This document shows, one piece after another, positions 49,238 to 58,135 of a stretch of DNA of 64,000 nt. Origin of the DNA: Thiothrix unzii (GTDB lineage Bacteria; Pseudomonadota; Gammaproteobacteria; Thiotrichales; Thiotrichaceae); NCBI RefSeq assembly GCF_017901175.1, contig NZ_CP072793.1, positions 1,550,001 to 1,614,000 on the forward strand, in the 5' to 3' direction. A model generated the notes under the pieces. That model was not told where the DNA came from and did no database searches. It worked only from the letters and a program-made list of their open reading frames with translations. A program made the position numbers and the translations under genes. The first letter of the stretch is position 1, and every line of letters starts with the position of its first letter.

Positions 49238-50386
49238 ATGCGTTTGTCCCGTTTCTGGTTGCTTGTGCCATTCCTCGCCGCTGGCGGTTGGTGGGTTTGG
49301 CAGCAACAACACCCTACCGCCTTAGAGGTGAGTGCCGCGAGTGTCAGCCGTGGCGTAGTCGAATCCAGCGTTGCCAATACCCGCGCCGGTACGGTGAAAG
49401 CCTGCCGTCGCGCCAAACTCTCGCCCTCCATCGGTGGGCAAATCAGCGTATTACCCTTTGCCGAAGGTGCTCACGTCAACACGGGTGATGTGTTGCTACG
49501 CTTGTGGAATCACGATTTGCAAGCCAATGTGGAGGCAGCGGATAAAGGTGTGCAAGCGGCACGCTCACAACGTAGCGCGTCCTGCTTGCAAGCTGCTGAA
49601 ACCCGTCGCGCTGCCGATCGCGCCAGCCGCTTACGCCAATCCGCCAGCATTTCGGTACAGGAATTGGATAAAGCCAATACAGCGGCAGCGGTGGCAGATG
49701 CCACGTGTAAAGCTGCCGAAGCCCAAATTACCCTCACTGCCGCTCAGCTAAAAGCCGCACAAGCGCAATTGGAACGTACCGTGTTGGTTGCGCCGTTTGC
49801 AGGGGTGATTGCTGACATCAATGGCGAACTCAACGAATACGTCACGCCTTCGCCGCCCGGTATCCAAACGTTGCCCGTGGTGGATTTGATTGAGCCGGGG
49901 TGTTTCCTTGCCAGTGCGCCGATTGATGAAGTCGATGCGCCGAATATCAAAACGGGCTTGCCAGCCCGCATTACCCTTGATGCCTGGCGTGGGCGTGATT
50001 TCCCCGGCAAGGTGACACGGGTCGGTTCTTACGTGATTGATCTGGAAAAACAGGCGCGGACGGTGGAAGTCGAACTCGCCTTCGATAATCCTGCCGACCT
50101 CAAGGATTTGCTGGTCGGCTACAGCGCGGATGTGGACATTATTCTGGAAACCCGTCGCGACGTGTTACGCATCCCTACCGAAGCGTTGTTCGATAAGCAC
50201 TACGTGTACGTACTCACCGACGCGGGCAAGCTGGAAAAACGCAAGATTGGCGTTGGCTTGAGCAATTGGAGCTTTACCGAAGTCACCGAGGGGGTGGCGG
50301 AAGGCGCGAGTATCGTGACTACGCCGGGGGCGGCGGGCGTTGCCGAGGGCGTGGCGGCGAAGGCGAAGGAAACCACGGATGAATGA
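49238..50386 (+). CDS. MacA/HlyD-family periplasmic adaptor (second exporter)
   Basis: 382 residues. N-terminal anchor (about 5-23), then barrel-sandwich halves around an Ala-rich coiled hairpin (about 85-180), beta-barrel and membrane-proximal domains. Unusual cysteines occur in the hairpin (SCLQ, TCKAAE) and near 50. GGGAG precedes the ATG. Last 8 bases overlap the ATPase gene. No outer-membrane factor gene is in this operon, so it may share the channel at 8.3 kb or another TolC. Confidence 0.85.
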   Translation: MRLSRFWLLVPFLAAGGWWVWQQQHPTALEVSAASVSRGVVESSVANTRAGTVKACRRAKLSPSIGGQISVLPFAEGAHVNTGDVLLRLWNHDLQANVEAADKGVQAARSQRSASCLQAAETRRAADRASRLRQSASISVQELDKANTAAAVADATCKAAEAQITLTAAQLKAAQAQLERTVLVAPFAGVIADINGELNEYVTPSPPGIQTLPVVDLIEPGCFLASAPIDEVDAPNIKTGLPARITLDAWRGRDFPGKVTRVGSYVIDLEKQARTVEVELAFDNPADLKDLLVGYSADVDIILETRRDVLRIPTEALFDKHYVYVLTDAGKLEKRKIGVGLSNWSFTEVTEGVAEGASIVTTPGAAGVAEGVAAKAKETTDE

Positions 50387-51065
50387 CGAACCCCTCATTG
50401 CCCTACGCGATATTTGCCGTGAGTTTCAGGTGGGTGATGAAACGGTACACGCGTTGGATCACGTCAGCCTCAACATCCACGCAGGCGATTACATCAGCGT
50501 GATGGGGCCGTCGGGGTCAGGAAAATCCACCTTGCTGAATATGTTGGGTTTGCTCGATCAGACCAACGCCGGGTCTTACCGCTTTGCGGGACGCGAACTC
50601 ACTACCTTGCCGGAAGAACAACGGGCGCAAGTCCGCCGTGACAATATCGGTTTCATTTTTCAATCATTCCACCTGATCCCGCGTTTGACGGCAGCGGAGA
50701 ATGTGGAATTACCGTTGGTGCTCACCGGAATGCCTGCCAGCGAACGCAAGGTCAAGGTACGTCAGGCATTGGCTGGTTTGGGGCTGGCAGATCGGGCGGA
50801 TCATCGCCCCGCGCAATTGTCCGGCGGGCAGCAACAACGCGTCGCGATTGCCCGCGCTACCATTATGCACGCGCCCTTGTTGCTGGCGGATGAGCCGACG
50901 GGGAATCTGGATTCGCATTCCAGCACCGAAGTGATCCGTATCCTCGAAGACTTGAACACACAAGGCATTACCTTGGTCGTGGTGACGCACGATACTGAGA
51001 TCGGCAAACGCGCTCGGCGGCGCATTCGCATGGTGGATGGGCGTGTGGTCGGGGATGACGCATGA
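50379..51065 (+). CDS. MacB/LolD-type ABC transporter ATPase
   Basis: 228 residues. Walker A GPSGSGKST (43-51), signature LSGGQQQR, Walker B LLLADEPTGNLDSHSS, switch His VVTHDTE. Start at ATG 50379, overlapping the adaptor's 3' end; an upstream frame encodes only Arg-rich junk. Similar to the ATPase at 11 kb, so the two exporters are paralogous. Its stop overlaps the first permease start (ATGA). Confidence 0.92.
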   Translation: MNDEPLIALRDICREFQVGDETVHALDHVSLNIHAGDYISVMGPSGSGKSTLLNMLGLLDQTNAGSYRFAGRELTTLPEEQRAQVRRDNIGFIFQSFHLIPRLTAAENVELPLVLTGMPASERKVKVRQALAGLGLADRADHRPAQLSGGQQQRVAIARATIMHAPLLLADEPTGNLDSHSSTEVIRILEDLNTQGITLVVVTHDTEIGKRARRRIRMVDGRVVGDDA

Positions 51066-52267
51066 AACCGCAAGACACACTGCACTTTAGCTACCAAGCC
51101 TTACGCGCTTATCCGGGGCGCACGGCGTTGATTTTGCTGGCGATGTGTATCGGCGTGGCAGCGATTATCTTGTTGACCTCGTTGGGTGAAGGCGCACGCT
51201 TGTACGTGATTGGGCAATTCCAAGGCTTAGGCTCGAATTTGCTGATTGTATTGCCGGGGCGTTCGGAAACCACCGGCGGTGCGCCGCCAATGCTGGGCAC
51301 AACGCCGCGTGATTTGACGCTGGATGATGCACTGGCTTTGCAACGCAGCCCTGCGATTAAAGACGTTGCGCCGATTATTTTGGGAGCTGCTCCGGTGGCG
51401 TATGAATCCCGCGAGCGCGAAGTGACCATCATGGGTTCTACTCCCGCCTTATTGAGTGCGCGGCAATTGGATTTGGCGTTGGGGCAATCCTTGCCCGACA
51501 CCAATCCTCGTGTGGCAACGGCAGTGTGCTTGCTGGGAGAAACCGTGTGGAAAGAGCTGTTCGGCAATCGCCCCGCCTTGGGCGCATGGGTGCGGATTGG
51601 CGAATCGCGTTTCCGGGTGATCGGCGTATTAGCCGGTAAGGGGCAGTCGCTGGGGTCGGACATGAGCGATATGGTGGTGATTCCGGTGGCGAGTGCGCGG
51701 AATTTGTTTAATGCACCGTCTTTGTTTCGCATCATTGTTACCGCGTCCAGCCAAGGGCAATTGCCTCAGGCCGAACAGGATATTGAACAGATTATTCGTC
51801 AACGCCATGACGGTGAAAATGACATTACCATTATTGCGCAAGATTCGCTGATTGGCACGTTCGACAATATCCTTGGCGCATTGACGTGGGCATTGGGCGG
51901 GATTGCCGCCATCAGCTTGATCGTGGCGGGCATTCTGATCATGAATGTGATGCTGGTGGCGGTTAGCCAGCGCAAGGCTGAAATCGGTTTGCTGAAAGCC
52001 TTGGGTGCGCCGACCTCGCAAGTGTTGCGCTTGTTTTTGACTGAAGCGACGTTGTTGGCAAGTGCGGGCGGGGTGATTGGTTTGTTGTTGGGGTTGGGTG
52101 GAGTGTTTGTGTTGAACCAAGCCGTGCCGGATTTTAGTGCGCAACCACCCTTGTGGGCATTGATCGCTTCCGTGCTGATCACGTTTTTTACCGGCTTGCT
52201 GTTTGGCAGCATTCCGGCAAGACAGGCAGCGCGGCTTGATCCGGTTGCCGCGTTGTCGGGGAGGTAG
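51062..52267 (+). CDS. MacB-type permease 1 of second exporter
   Basis: 401-residue FtsX/MacB-fold permease: TM1 about 17-40, periplasmic core about 45-275 with GRSETTGGAPP near its start, three C-terminal TMs, and family segments LIMNVMLVAVSQRKAEIG and ARLDPVAALSGR. Followed after 2 bases by a second, different permease, suggesting they assemble as a heterodimer under the single ATPase. Confidence 0.88.
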   Translation: MKPQDTLHFSYQALRAYPGRTALILLAMCIGVAAIILLTSLGEGARLYVIGQFQGLGSNLLIVLPGRSETTGGAPPMLGTTPRDLTLDDALALQRSPAIKDVAPIILGAAPVAYESREREVTIMGSTPALLSARQLDLALGQSLPDTNPRVATAVCLLGETVWKELFGNRPALGAWVRIGESRFRVIGVLAGKGQSLGSDMSDMVVIPVASARNLFNAPSLFRIIVTASSQGQLPQAEQDIEQIIRQRHDGENDITIIAQDSLIGTFDNILGALTWALGGIAAISLIVAGILIMNVMLVAVSQRKAEIGLLKALGAPTSQVLRLFLTEATLLASAGGVIGLLLGLGGVFVLNQAVPDFSAQPPLWALIASVLITFFTGLLFGSIPARQAARLDPVAALSGR

Positions 52268-52269
52268 CA

Positions 52270-53469
52270 GTGTTATTTGCCGATTATTTGCACCTTGCCA
52301 CCACGAGTATCCGCTTTAGCCGGATGCGCAGTTTTTTGACGGCATTGGGGATTGCGGTGGGGATTGCGGCGGTGGTATTGCTGACGGCGTTAGGTGGCGG
52401 GGTGCAGCAATACGTTCTCAAGCAGTTTACCCAGTTTGGGGCGCACATTATTGCCATCAACCCCGGCAAAAGTTCGACCTTGGGCGTGTCGGGTGCAATG
52501 GTCAGCAATGTGCGTCCGCTGTCGATTGAGGATGCGGAGAGTTTGCGGCGGATTCAGGGCGTGCAAACGTCCGTGCCCGTGGTGCAAGGCAATTCGCCGG
52601 TGGAAGCGGATAAGCGTACCCGCTGGACGACGGTGCTAGGGGTCAATCACGAAACCTTGGCAACCTGGCAGTTGCGCGTTGCCAGCGGGCAATTCTTGCC
52701 AGACGATGCGGCCCGCCAAGCCCGCAATCTGGCGGTGATTGGCGCGAAAGTGCGGGCAGAATTATTCCCCGACAGCAATCCACTAGGGCAAGCCATCCGC
52801 ATTGGGCAGGAACGCTTTCGAGTCATTGGAGTGATGGAATCCAAAGGGCAAATCCTCGGTTTTGATATGGATGATTCCGTGTATATTCCGGTGGCGCGGG
52901 CGATGGCATTGTTTAACCGTGAAGGCTTGATGGAAATCGACGTGTTGTATCAGGCTGGGGCAAATGAGGGGGGAATTATTGCGCAAATCAAGACATTGCT
53001 GATCCAACGCCACGGCACGGAAGATGTGACCATTACCAGCCAAAGCGACATGCTGAAAACGCTGGGTTCGATTTTGGATATTCTCAAAGCGGTGGTGGCG
53101 GGGATTGGTAGCATTTCTTTGCTGGTGGGGGGCGTGGGGATTCTGACCATTATGAGCATCGCAGTGAATGAACGCACCGGGGAAATCGGTTTGTTGCGGG
53201 CATTGGGTGCGTCACGTCAACAAGTGACACGCTTGTTTTTGTTGGAAGCGGCGGCCTTGGCAGGTTTGGGGGGCATTGCCGGATTGGTGGTAGGGATTAG
53301 CATTGCGTGGTTGTTACACGCCGCGTTACCGGCGCTGCCCGTGCAAATCGACTGGCTGTACGTGGTATTGGCAGAAGCGGTGGCGGTGGTGACGGGGTTG
53401 CTGGCAGGTTTTGCGCCCGCACAGCGAGCTTCCGCCTTGCCGCCAGTGGATGCGTTGCGGCGGGAATAG
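52270..53469 (+). CDS. MacB-type permease 2 of second exporter
   Basis: 399-residue FtsX/MacB-fold permease with GTG start. TM1 about 17-42, periplasmic core (about 45-270), three C-terminal TMs, segments TIMSIAVNERTGEIGLLRALG and a Pro-containing end SALPPVDALRRE. Clearly homologous to, but distinct from, the preceding permease. End of the operon; the next gene is convergent after 48 bases with no clear terminator. Confidence 0.87.
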   Translation: MLFADYLHLATTSIRFSRMRSFLTALGIAVGIAAVVLLTALGGGVQQYVLKQFTQFGAHIIAINPGKSSTLGVSGAMVSNVRPLSIEDAESLRRIQGVQTSVPVVQGNSPVEADKRTRWTTVLGVNHETLATWQLRVASGQFLPDDAARQARNLAVIGAKVRAELFPDSNPLGQAIRIGQERFRVIGVMESKGQILGFDMDDSVYIPVARAMALFNREGLMEIDVLYQAGANEGGIIAQIKTLLIQRHGTEDVTITSQSDMLKTLGSILDILKAVVAGIGSISLLVGGVGILTIMSIAVNERTGEIGLLRALGASRQQVTRLFLLEAAALAGLGGIAGLVVGISIAWLLHAALPALPVQIDWLYVVLAEAVAVVTGLLAGFAPAQRASALPPVDALRRE

Positions 53470-53517
53470 ATCCCACACCCGGCAACAACACCCACCCGAC
53501 CGGCTAACGACATCGCC

Positions 53518-53799
53518 TTAGCAGCACTTGCCACCGCTACAGCAATTGCCCGCATTCGTGGTGGTTTCCCCCAACAGCCAGCATTCAATACTCGCTTTGG
53601 AAGGAATGCCGCCTGCATGAACCACTTTGCCATCCACGACCACGCCGGGAGTGGACATTACGCCGTAGCCCATAATGGAAGGCAGGTCTTCGACTTTTTC
53701 CAGTTCCACCGCCACGCCTTTTTCTTTCGCCATGTCTTCGATCAGCTTGAAGGTGGTTTTGCAGTTGGCACAACCCGTGCCGAGAACTTTGATTTGCAT
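53518..53799 (-). CDS. Small thioredoxin-fold protein with Cys-rich tail
   Basis: 93-residue redox protein of the TM0996/MTH895 group, with active site CANC (10-13) and the cis-Pro loop MSTPGVV (48-54). Start at ATG 53799 with GGAG upstream; a longer frame extends into the permease. The tail adds CC at 86-87 and CC at 92-93 beyond the fold. Genes of this type regularly adjoin PF03773 permeases in arsenic or metal clusters; likely delivers electrons or binds a soft metal(loid) for the permease 25 bases upstream. Confidence 0.85.
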   Translation of the reverse strand: MQIKVLGTGCANCKTTFKLIEDMAKEKGVAVELEKVEDLPSIMGYGVMSTPGVVVDGKVVHAGGIPSKASIECWLLGETTTNAGNCCSGGKCC

Positions 53800-53824
53800 G
53801 AAATGCTCCTTGATGCAGTAAACG

Positions 53825-54847
53825 TTACAAAACGAGATTAAAAATATACCCGACCAGCAAGATACCCGTCGCCACGACGCCAATAAAGGTGGCAATCAAA
53901 CGCGGTTTAAGCACCTTGCGTAAAATGATCATTTCCGGTGCAGACAGTGCAATCACGCTCATCATGAACGCCAGCACCGTACCGAGTGCCGCACCTTTCG
54001 CCAGCAATGCCTGCACAATTGGAATCACTCCAGCAGCATTGGTATACATCGGCACGCCCAGCAACACCGCCGCAGGCACTGCCCACCACACATCCTTACC
54101 CATGAAAGATGCCATGAAATCTTCCGGCACAAAGCCGTGGATCAGCGCACCCAAGCCCACGCCGACGACGATGTAAGGCCAGACCTTACCGACGATTTCA
54201 CGCACATGCCCGAAACCGTGCTGGATGCGTTGCGCCCACGACATCGCACTTGCACCAACATTGCCAGCGGATTGGGTGTTTTGCATCTTGCGTACCCAGT
54301 CTTCAAGGTGCTCTTCCATGTTTAGCTTACCAATCAGCATTCCGGCAACAATCGCAATCAGCAAACCCATCACCAGATACAGCGCGGCAACCTGCCAGCC
54401 AAATAAGCCGAATAGCAAAATCAGCGCGACTTCATTCACCATCGGCGCGGCAATCAGGAACGAGAATGTCACGCCCAGCGGCACACCCGCTTGCAGGAAA
54501 CCGATGAACAATGGCACAGCGGAACAGGAGCAAAACGGGGTGACAATCCCCAAGGTTGCTGCCATTGCATTACCTACGCCCAATCGTTTGCCGGAGAGCA
54601 TGGCACGGGTACGTTCCGGCGACACGAAGGTATGGATAATGCCCATCACGAACACAATGCCGGTGAGCAGCAGCAACACTTTCGGGGTGTCGTAAAGGAA
54701 AAACTGCAACGCCCCCGCAAGATGGCTACCTTGCGTTAGCGGCAACCAGCCAACGATTACCTCAGATACCGGTAATAACGCTTGGTAGAGCAACCACCAA
54801 ATAACCGCCATCACGGGTAAAAACCACGGTTGTGTCAAAACTTTCAT
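53825..54847 (-). CDS. PF03773 (ArsP-type) permease
   Basis: 340-residue inner-membrane permease with about eight TMs. The family's PFCSCSAVP motif with Cys106 and Cys108 is present, the site where ArsP binds trivalent organoarsenicals. A charged cytoplasmic loop (about 200-235) divides the protein. Start at ATG 54847 overlapping the upstream stop (TGATG). Between a CMD-like and a thioredoxin gene, and divergent from GAPDH/ArsJ, so arsenical efflux is the favoured role; other metals are possible. Confidence 0.82.
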   Translation of the reverse strand: MKVLTQPWFLPVMAVIWWLLYQALLPVSEVIVGWLPLTQGSHLAGALQFFLYDTPKVLLLLTGIVFVMGIIHTFVSPERTRAMLSGKRLGVGNAMAATLGIVTPFCSCSAVPLFIGFLQAGVPLGVTFSFLIAAPMVNEVALILLFGLFGWQVAALYLVMGLLIAIVAGMLIGKLNMEEHLEDWVRKMQNTQSAGNVGASAMSWAQRIQHGFGHVREIVGKVWPYIVVGVGLGALIHGFVPEDFMASFMGKDVWWAVPAAVLLGVPMYTNAAGVIPIVQALLAKGAALGTVLAFMMSVIALSAPEMIILRKVLKPRLIATFIGVVATGILLVGYIFNLVL

Positions 54848-55137
54848 CAGCAACACGCCTGCCCAGAAGCCGTCGGCGTACAACAAGCACCACCCGCCTC
54901 CACCACTGGCACACCTGCGAATTGTTCATCAAACGCAGCATCCAGCTTTTGCGCCGCTTCGTCACGGATGTGGCGGGCAATTTCTACCGCCGTTTGGATA
55001 TGGTCTTCCGACACGCCCAAGGAGCGCAGGCGTTGCACTTGGCACAGCCCCATGCTGGGGTGTTTTGCGGCAATACCTGCTGCCAGTGACACCAGCGCGA
55101 CGATGGAGGAATGTAGTGGTGGGGACGTATTCAACAC
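54847..55137 (-). CDS. Carboxymuconolactone decarboxylase-like small protein with CC tail
   Basis: 96 residues, GTG start with AGGAG 6 bases upstream. The helical segment VSLAAGIAAKHPSM...LRSLGVSEDHIQTAVEIAR aligns in style with AhpD/CMD-fold proteins, but the usual CxxC is reduced to one Cys (Cys32). The C-terminus has CC at 85-86 and CC at 95-96, echoing the thioredoxin two genes on. Translation is coupled to the permease. Probably a thiol or metalloid-handling protein; weak family match. Confidence 0.6.
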   Translation of the reverse strand: MLNTSPPLHSSIVALVSLAAGIAAKHPSMGLCQVQRLRSLGVSEDHIQTAVEIARHIRDEAAQKLDAAFDEQFAGVPVVEAGGACCTPTASGQACC

Positions 55138-55212
55138 GCTATCTCCTAAAGTTTTAATATGAAATTTTTATGACCACTGTCAAAACACTTCAACAATATA
55201 CACCTTGGCGAA

Positions 55213-55218
55213 TATAAT
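55213..55218 (+). promoter_or_regulatory. -10 element upstream of GAPDH
   Basis: Consensus TATAAT 33 bases before the GAPDH start, with only a partial -35 (TCAACA) 17 bp upstream. The 114-bp divergent region (55138-55251) is AT-rich; I could not define an ArsR operator in it, and no arsR lies nearby. Confidence 0.45.
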
Positions 55219-55251
55219 GCACTTCACATCAAATAGCACTAGGAAATCACG

Positions 55252-56250
55252 ATGGCAACCATTGGTATCAACGGCTTCGGGCGCATGGGACGTTTAGGTA
55301 TCCGCGCTGCATGGGGCAACCCGGCATTTACGTTTACCCAAGTCAATGAAATCGCAGGCAATGCAACCACGTCCGCGCACTTGCTGAAATTCGACTCTAT
55401 TCACGGCATCTGGTCGCCGGAGTGCAGTGCGGATGAGCGCAATATGATCATTGACGGGCAAACCATTGCTTACACCTCCAATAAAGCCATCGAAGATACC
55501 GATTGGTCTGGCTGCGACATCGTGCTGGAATGCAGTGGCAAGTTCCGCAAAATCGAGCAATTGCAGGCGTATTTCGATCAAGGTGTGAAAAAAGTCATTG
55601 TTGCCGCCCCCGTCGAAGGCGCATTAAACATCGTTTACGGCGTGAATGACGACTGCTACCAACCGCAAGAGCATCACCTGATTACCGCTGCGTCTTGCAC
55701 CACCAACTGCCTTGCACCCGTAGTCAAAGTGATGCACGAAAAGGTCGGCATCAAGCACGGTTGCATGACCACACTGCACAATATTACCAACACCCAAACC
55801 ATTATCGACAAAGGGCATAAGGATTTGCGCCGCGCCCGCGCCTGTGGCGAGTCGATGATTCCGACCACCACGGGTTCTGCCAAAGCCATTACCAAAATCT
55901 TCCCGGAACTCGCGGGCAAATTAAACGGTCATGCAGTGCGCATCCCGTTATTGAATGCCTCCCTCACCGACTTTGTGTTTGAAGCAGCACGTGAAGTCAC
56001 CGCAGAAGAGCTGAACGGCTATTTCAAGGAAGCCTCAGAAACCTACCTGAAAGGCATTTTGGGTTACGAAGAACGCCCGCTGGTATCGGTGGATTACAAG
56101 CACGACCCACGCTCGTCGATTATCGACGCGCCCTCCACGATGGTCATTGACGGTACGCAGGTGAAAATTTATGCCTGGTATGACAACGAATGGGGCTATA
56201 TGAACCGCATGATGGAATTAACCGCAAAAGTCGTGGCTGGTTTGTCCTAG
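55252..56250 (+). CDS. Glyceraldehyde-3-phosphate dehydrogenase of the ArsJ system
   Basis: 332 residues. NAD site [10 protein letters not shown] (5-14), catalytic Cys149 in SCTTNCLAP. In ArsJ clusters this GAPDH uses arsenate in place of phosphate to make 1-arseno-3-phosphoglycerate, which ArsJ then exports; the sequence [11 protein letters not shown] is typical of that branch as opposed to glycolytic Gap. arsJ lies 660 bases downstream, with one gene between. Assignment rests on context plus family resemblance. Confidence 0.88.
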   Translation: MATIGINGFGRMGRLGIRAAWGNPAFTFTQVNEIAGNATTSAHLLKFDSIHGIWSPECSADERNMIIDGQTIAYTSNKAIEDTDWSGCDIVLECSGKFRKIEQLQAYFDQGVKKVIVAAPVEGALNIVYGVNDDCYQPQEHHLITAASCTTNCLAPVVKVMHEKVGIKHGCMTTLHNITNTQTIIDKGHKDLRRARACGESMIPTTTGSAKAITKIFPELAGKLNGHAVRIPLLNASLTDFVFEAAREVTAEELNGYFKEASETYLKGILGYEERPLVSVDYKHDPRSSIIDAPSTMVIDGTQVKIYAWYDNEWGYMNRMMELTAKVVAGLS

Positions 56251-56360
56251 TACGAACCCTAAGCAGCTCTTGACTGAATACAATGCTTATGCAGCGGCTA
56301 ATGCCCTATAATTCCGAAGGAAATAGCCGCTAGCAAGCACGAACCACAGGAGAGAAAACC

Positions 56361-56807
56361 ATGATTTCATACATGGAGCTTCACGAGCAAAACCACAAAA
56401 TTACCGAACTGTCGAATGTATTAAGTTACCTGATTAACGAACGTTCTATGTGTGACACTGCTGTGTCATGCGAATTATTTTTCAGATACGTTGCAATGGT
56501 GCGCGAACATCTGGAAGTGGAAGAACGCGAACTTTATCAATTACTGCTGGTACACGAAGACAATGATGTGCGCAATACCGGCAGAAAATTCCTGTCCGGT
56601 TCTGGTGAAATCAAGCGCGTTTTCGGGCAATACCTGAAACGCTGGTGCAAAGGCAAAGAACTCCGAATCCGCGATCATGAAGCCTTTATTCAGGAAACCC
56701 GCGAAATTTTCAGCTTAGTGATACGCCGCATTGATGATGAAATCGTGCATCTTTATCCTACATTGCTGGACTTTGGCGAGATGCCAATGAATGCAAAGGC
56801 GGCGTAA
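56361..56807 (+). CDS. Hemerythrin-like helical protein
   Basis: 148 residues, almost all helix. His8/His12, His50 with Glu54 (REHLEVEE), His106 (RDHEAF) and His130 (VHLYP) are spaced as in HHE/hemerythrin-like bundles that bind a di-iron centre or oxygen/NO. GGAG upstream. It lies between GAPDH and arsJ, which are usually adjacent. Could sense redox or oxygen for the cluster, or be unrelated. Metal ligands inferred by eye. Confidence 0.6.
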   Translation: MISYMELHEQNHKITELSNVLSYLINERSMCDTAVSCELFFRYVAMVREHLEVEERELYQLLLVHEDNDVRNTGRKFLSGSGEIKRVFGQYLKRWCKGKELRIRDHEAFIQETREIFSLVIRRIDDEIVHLYPTLLDFGEMPMNAKAA

Positions 56808-56908
56808 CGGGATTGTTCCACATGAACATTCCATGACACGCACCTTTTCATTCTCCTGTATTCACAAAAACGCATATAATGAGCCGTATCGTTAATCGGA
56901 TAAACGCT

Positions 56909-58111
56909 ATGACTCTCGACCTGCGCAATTACCTCACTGTCACCTTCGGCTATTGGGCGTTCACCCTCACCGATGGTGCAATCCGTATGCTGGTGGTGCT
57001 GTATTTCCACCAGCTCGGTTATTCACCGTTTCAGGTGGCAATGCTGTTTTTGTTCTATGAATTTTTCGGCATTGTCACCAATCTGGTCGGCGGCTGGCTG
57101 GCGGCACGCTTGGGACTAAACGTCACTATGCACATGGGGATGCTGCTGCAAATCGTAGCGTTAGGGATGCTAGTTCCGACCCATTTGCTTTCCGTGCCGT
57201 ATGTGATGGCGGCGCAAGCTCTGTCTGGTATTGCGAAAGACCTGAATAAAATGTCGGCGAAAGCCAGTGTAAAAACGCTCGTGCCACACGGGGCGAATGC
57301 GCGTTTATTCAAGTGGGTAGCGATTCTCACTGGCTCGAAAAATGCCCTGAAAGGCGTTGGCTTTTTCTTGGGTGCGGCATTATTACAAATCGCGGGTTTT
57401 CAGGATGCTTTGCTGATGCTTGCGGGCGGGTTATTTGTGGTGACGTTGATCACCCTGACATTGCTACCCGAAGACATCGGTAAATCCAAAGCCAAACCGA
57501 AATTCACCCAAGTTTTCTCCAATAACGCCGCGATTAACTGGTTATCAGCAGCGCGGTTTTTCCTGTTCGGGGCGCGGGATGTGTGGTTTGTGGTTGCCGT
57601 GCCAGTGTTTATGTCGGGCGTGCTGGGGTGGAGCTTTATGCAGGTCGGCACTTTCATGGCGGCGTGGGTAATTGGTTATGGGGTGGTGCAAGCGTCTGCT
57701 CCGGCATTGCTCGGTTTGAAACAACACACGCCGGGTGCGGGTGCTGCGCAATTCTGGGCATTGGTGTTGCTACTGATTCCGGTGGGTATTGCCTTGGCTT
57801 TGGCGCAACCAGACTGGGACGCAGCAACTGTTTTAGTGACAGGACTGCTGCTGTTTGGGGTGGTATTTGCGATTAATTCCGCCCTGCACTCTTACCTGAT
57901 TTTGGCTTATGCGGATCACGATAAAGTGGCGTTGAAAGTCGGGTTTTACTACATGGCAAATGCGGGCGGGCGTTTAGCAGGCACGGTGTTTTCGGGGTTA
58001 ACTTACCAACACTACGGTTTGGCGGGATGTTTATGGCTCTCGGCAGGATTCGTCTTAGTGGCTTTACTGCTATCATTGCCGCTGAATAAGGCCAGCCGCG
58101 CACTGGCTTAA
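56909..58111 (+). CDS. arsJ: ArsJ organoarsenical efflux MFS permease
   Basis: 400-residue major facilitator with 11-12 TMs. N-terminal FGYWAFTLTDGAIRMLVV and the AKDLNKMSAKASVK loop match ArsJ. Exports 1-arseno-3-phosphoglycerate made by the neighbouring GAPDH, so arsenate resistance results (established for the ArsJ/GAPDH pair). Start at ATG 56909; a frame starting 30 bases upstream has no ribosome site. Confidence 0.92.
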   Translation: MTLDLRNYLTVTFGYWAFTLTDGAIRMLVVLYFHQLGYSPFQVAMLFLFYEFFGIVTNLVGGWLAARLGLNVTMHMGMLLQIVALGMLVPTHLLSVPYVMAAQALSGIAKDLNKMSAKASVKTLVPHGANARLFKWVAILTGSKNALKGVGFFLGAALLQIAGFQDALLMLAGGLFVVTLITLTLLPEDIGKSKAKPKFTQVFSNNAAINWLSAARFFLFGARDVWFVVAVPVFMSGVLGWSFMQVGTFMAAWVIGYGVVQASAPALLGLKQHTPGAGAAQFWALVLLLIPVGIALALAQPDWDAATVLVTGLLLFGVVFAINSALHSYLILAYADHDKVALKVGFYYMANAGGRLAGTVFSGLTYQHYGLAGCLWLSAGFVLVALLLSLPLNKASRALA

Positions 58112-58135
58112 CCACCCTAATTACGAGGAAAACCG

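Noticed and set aside
55138-55251. ArsR operator in the divergent arsenic promoter.
   Set aside because: The region is AT-rich with only imperfect, unconvincing dyads, and no arsR gene is in the window.
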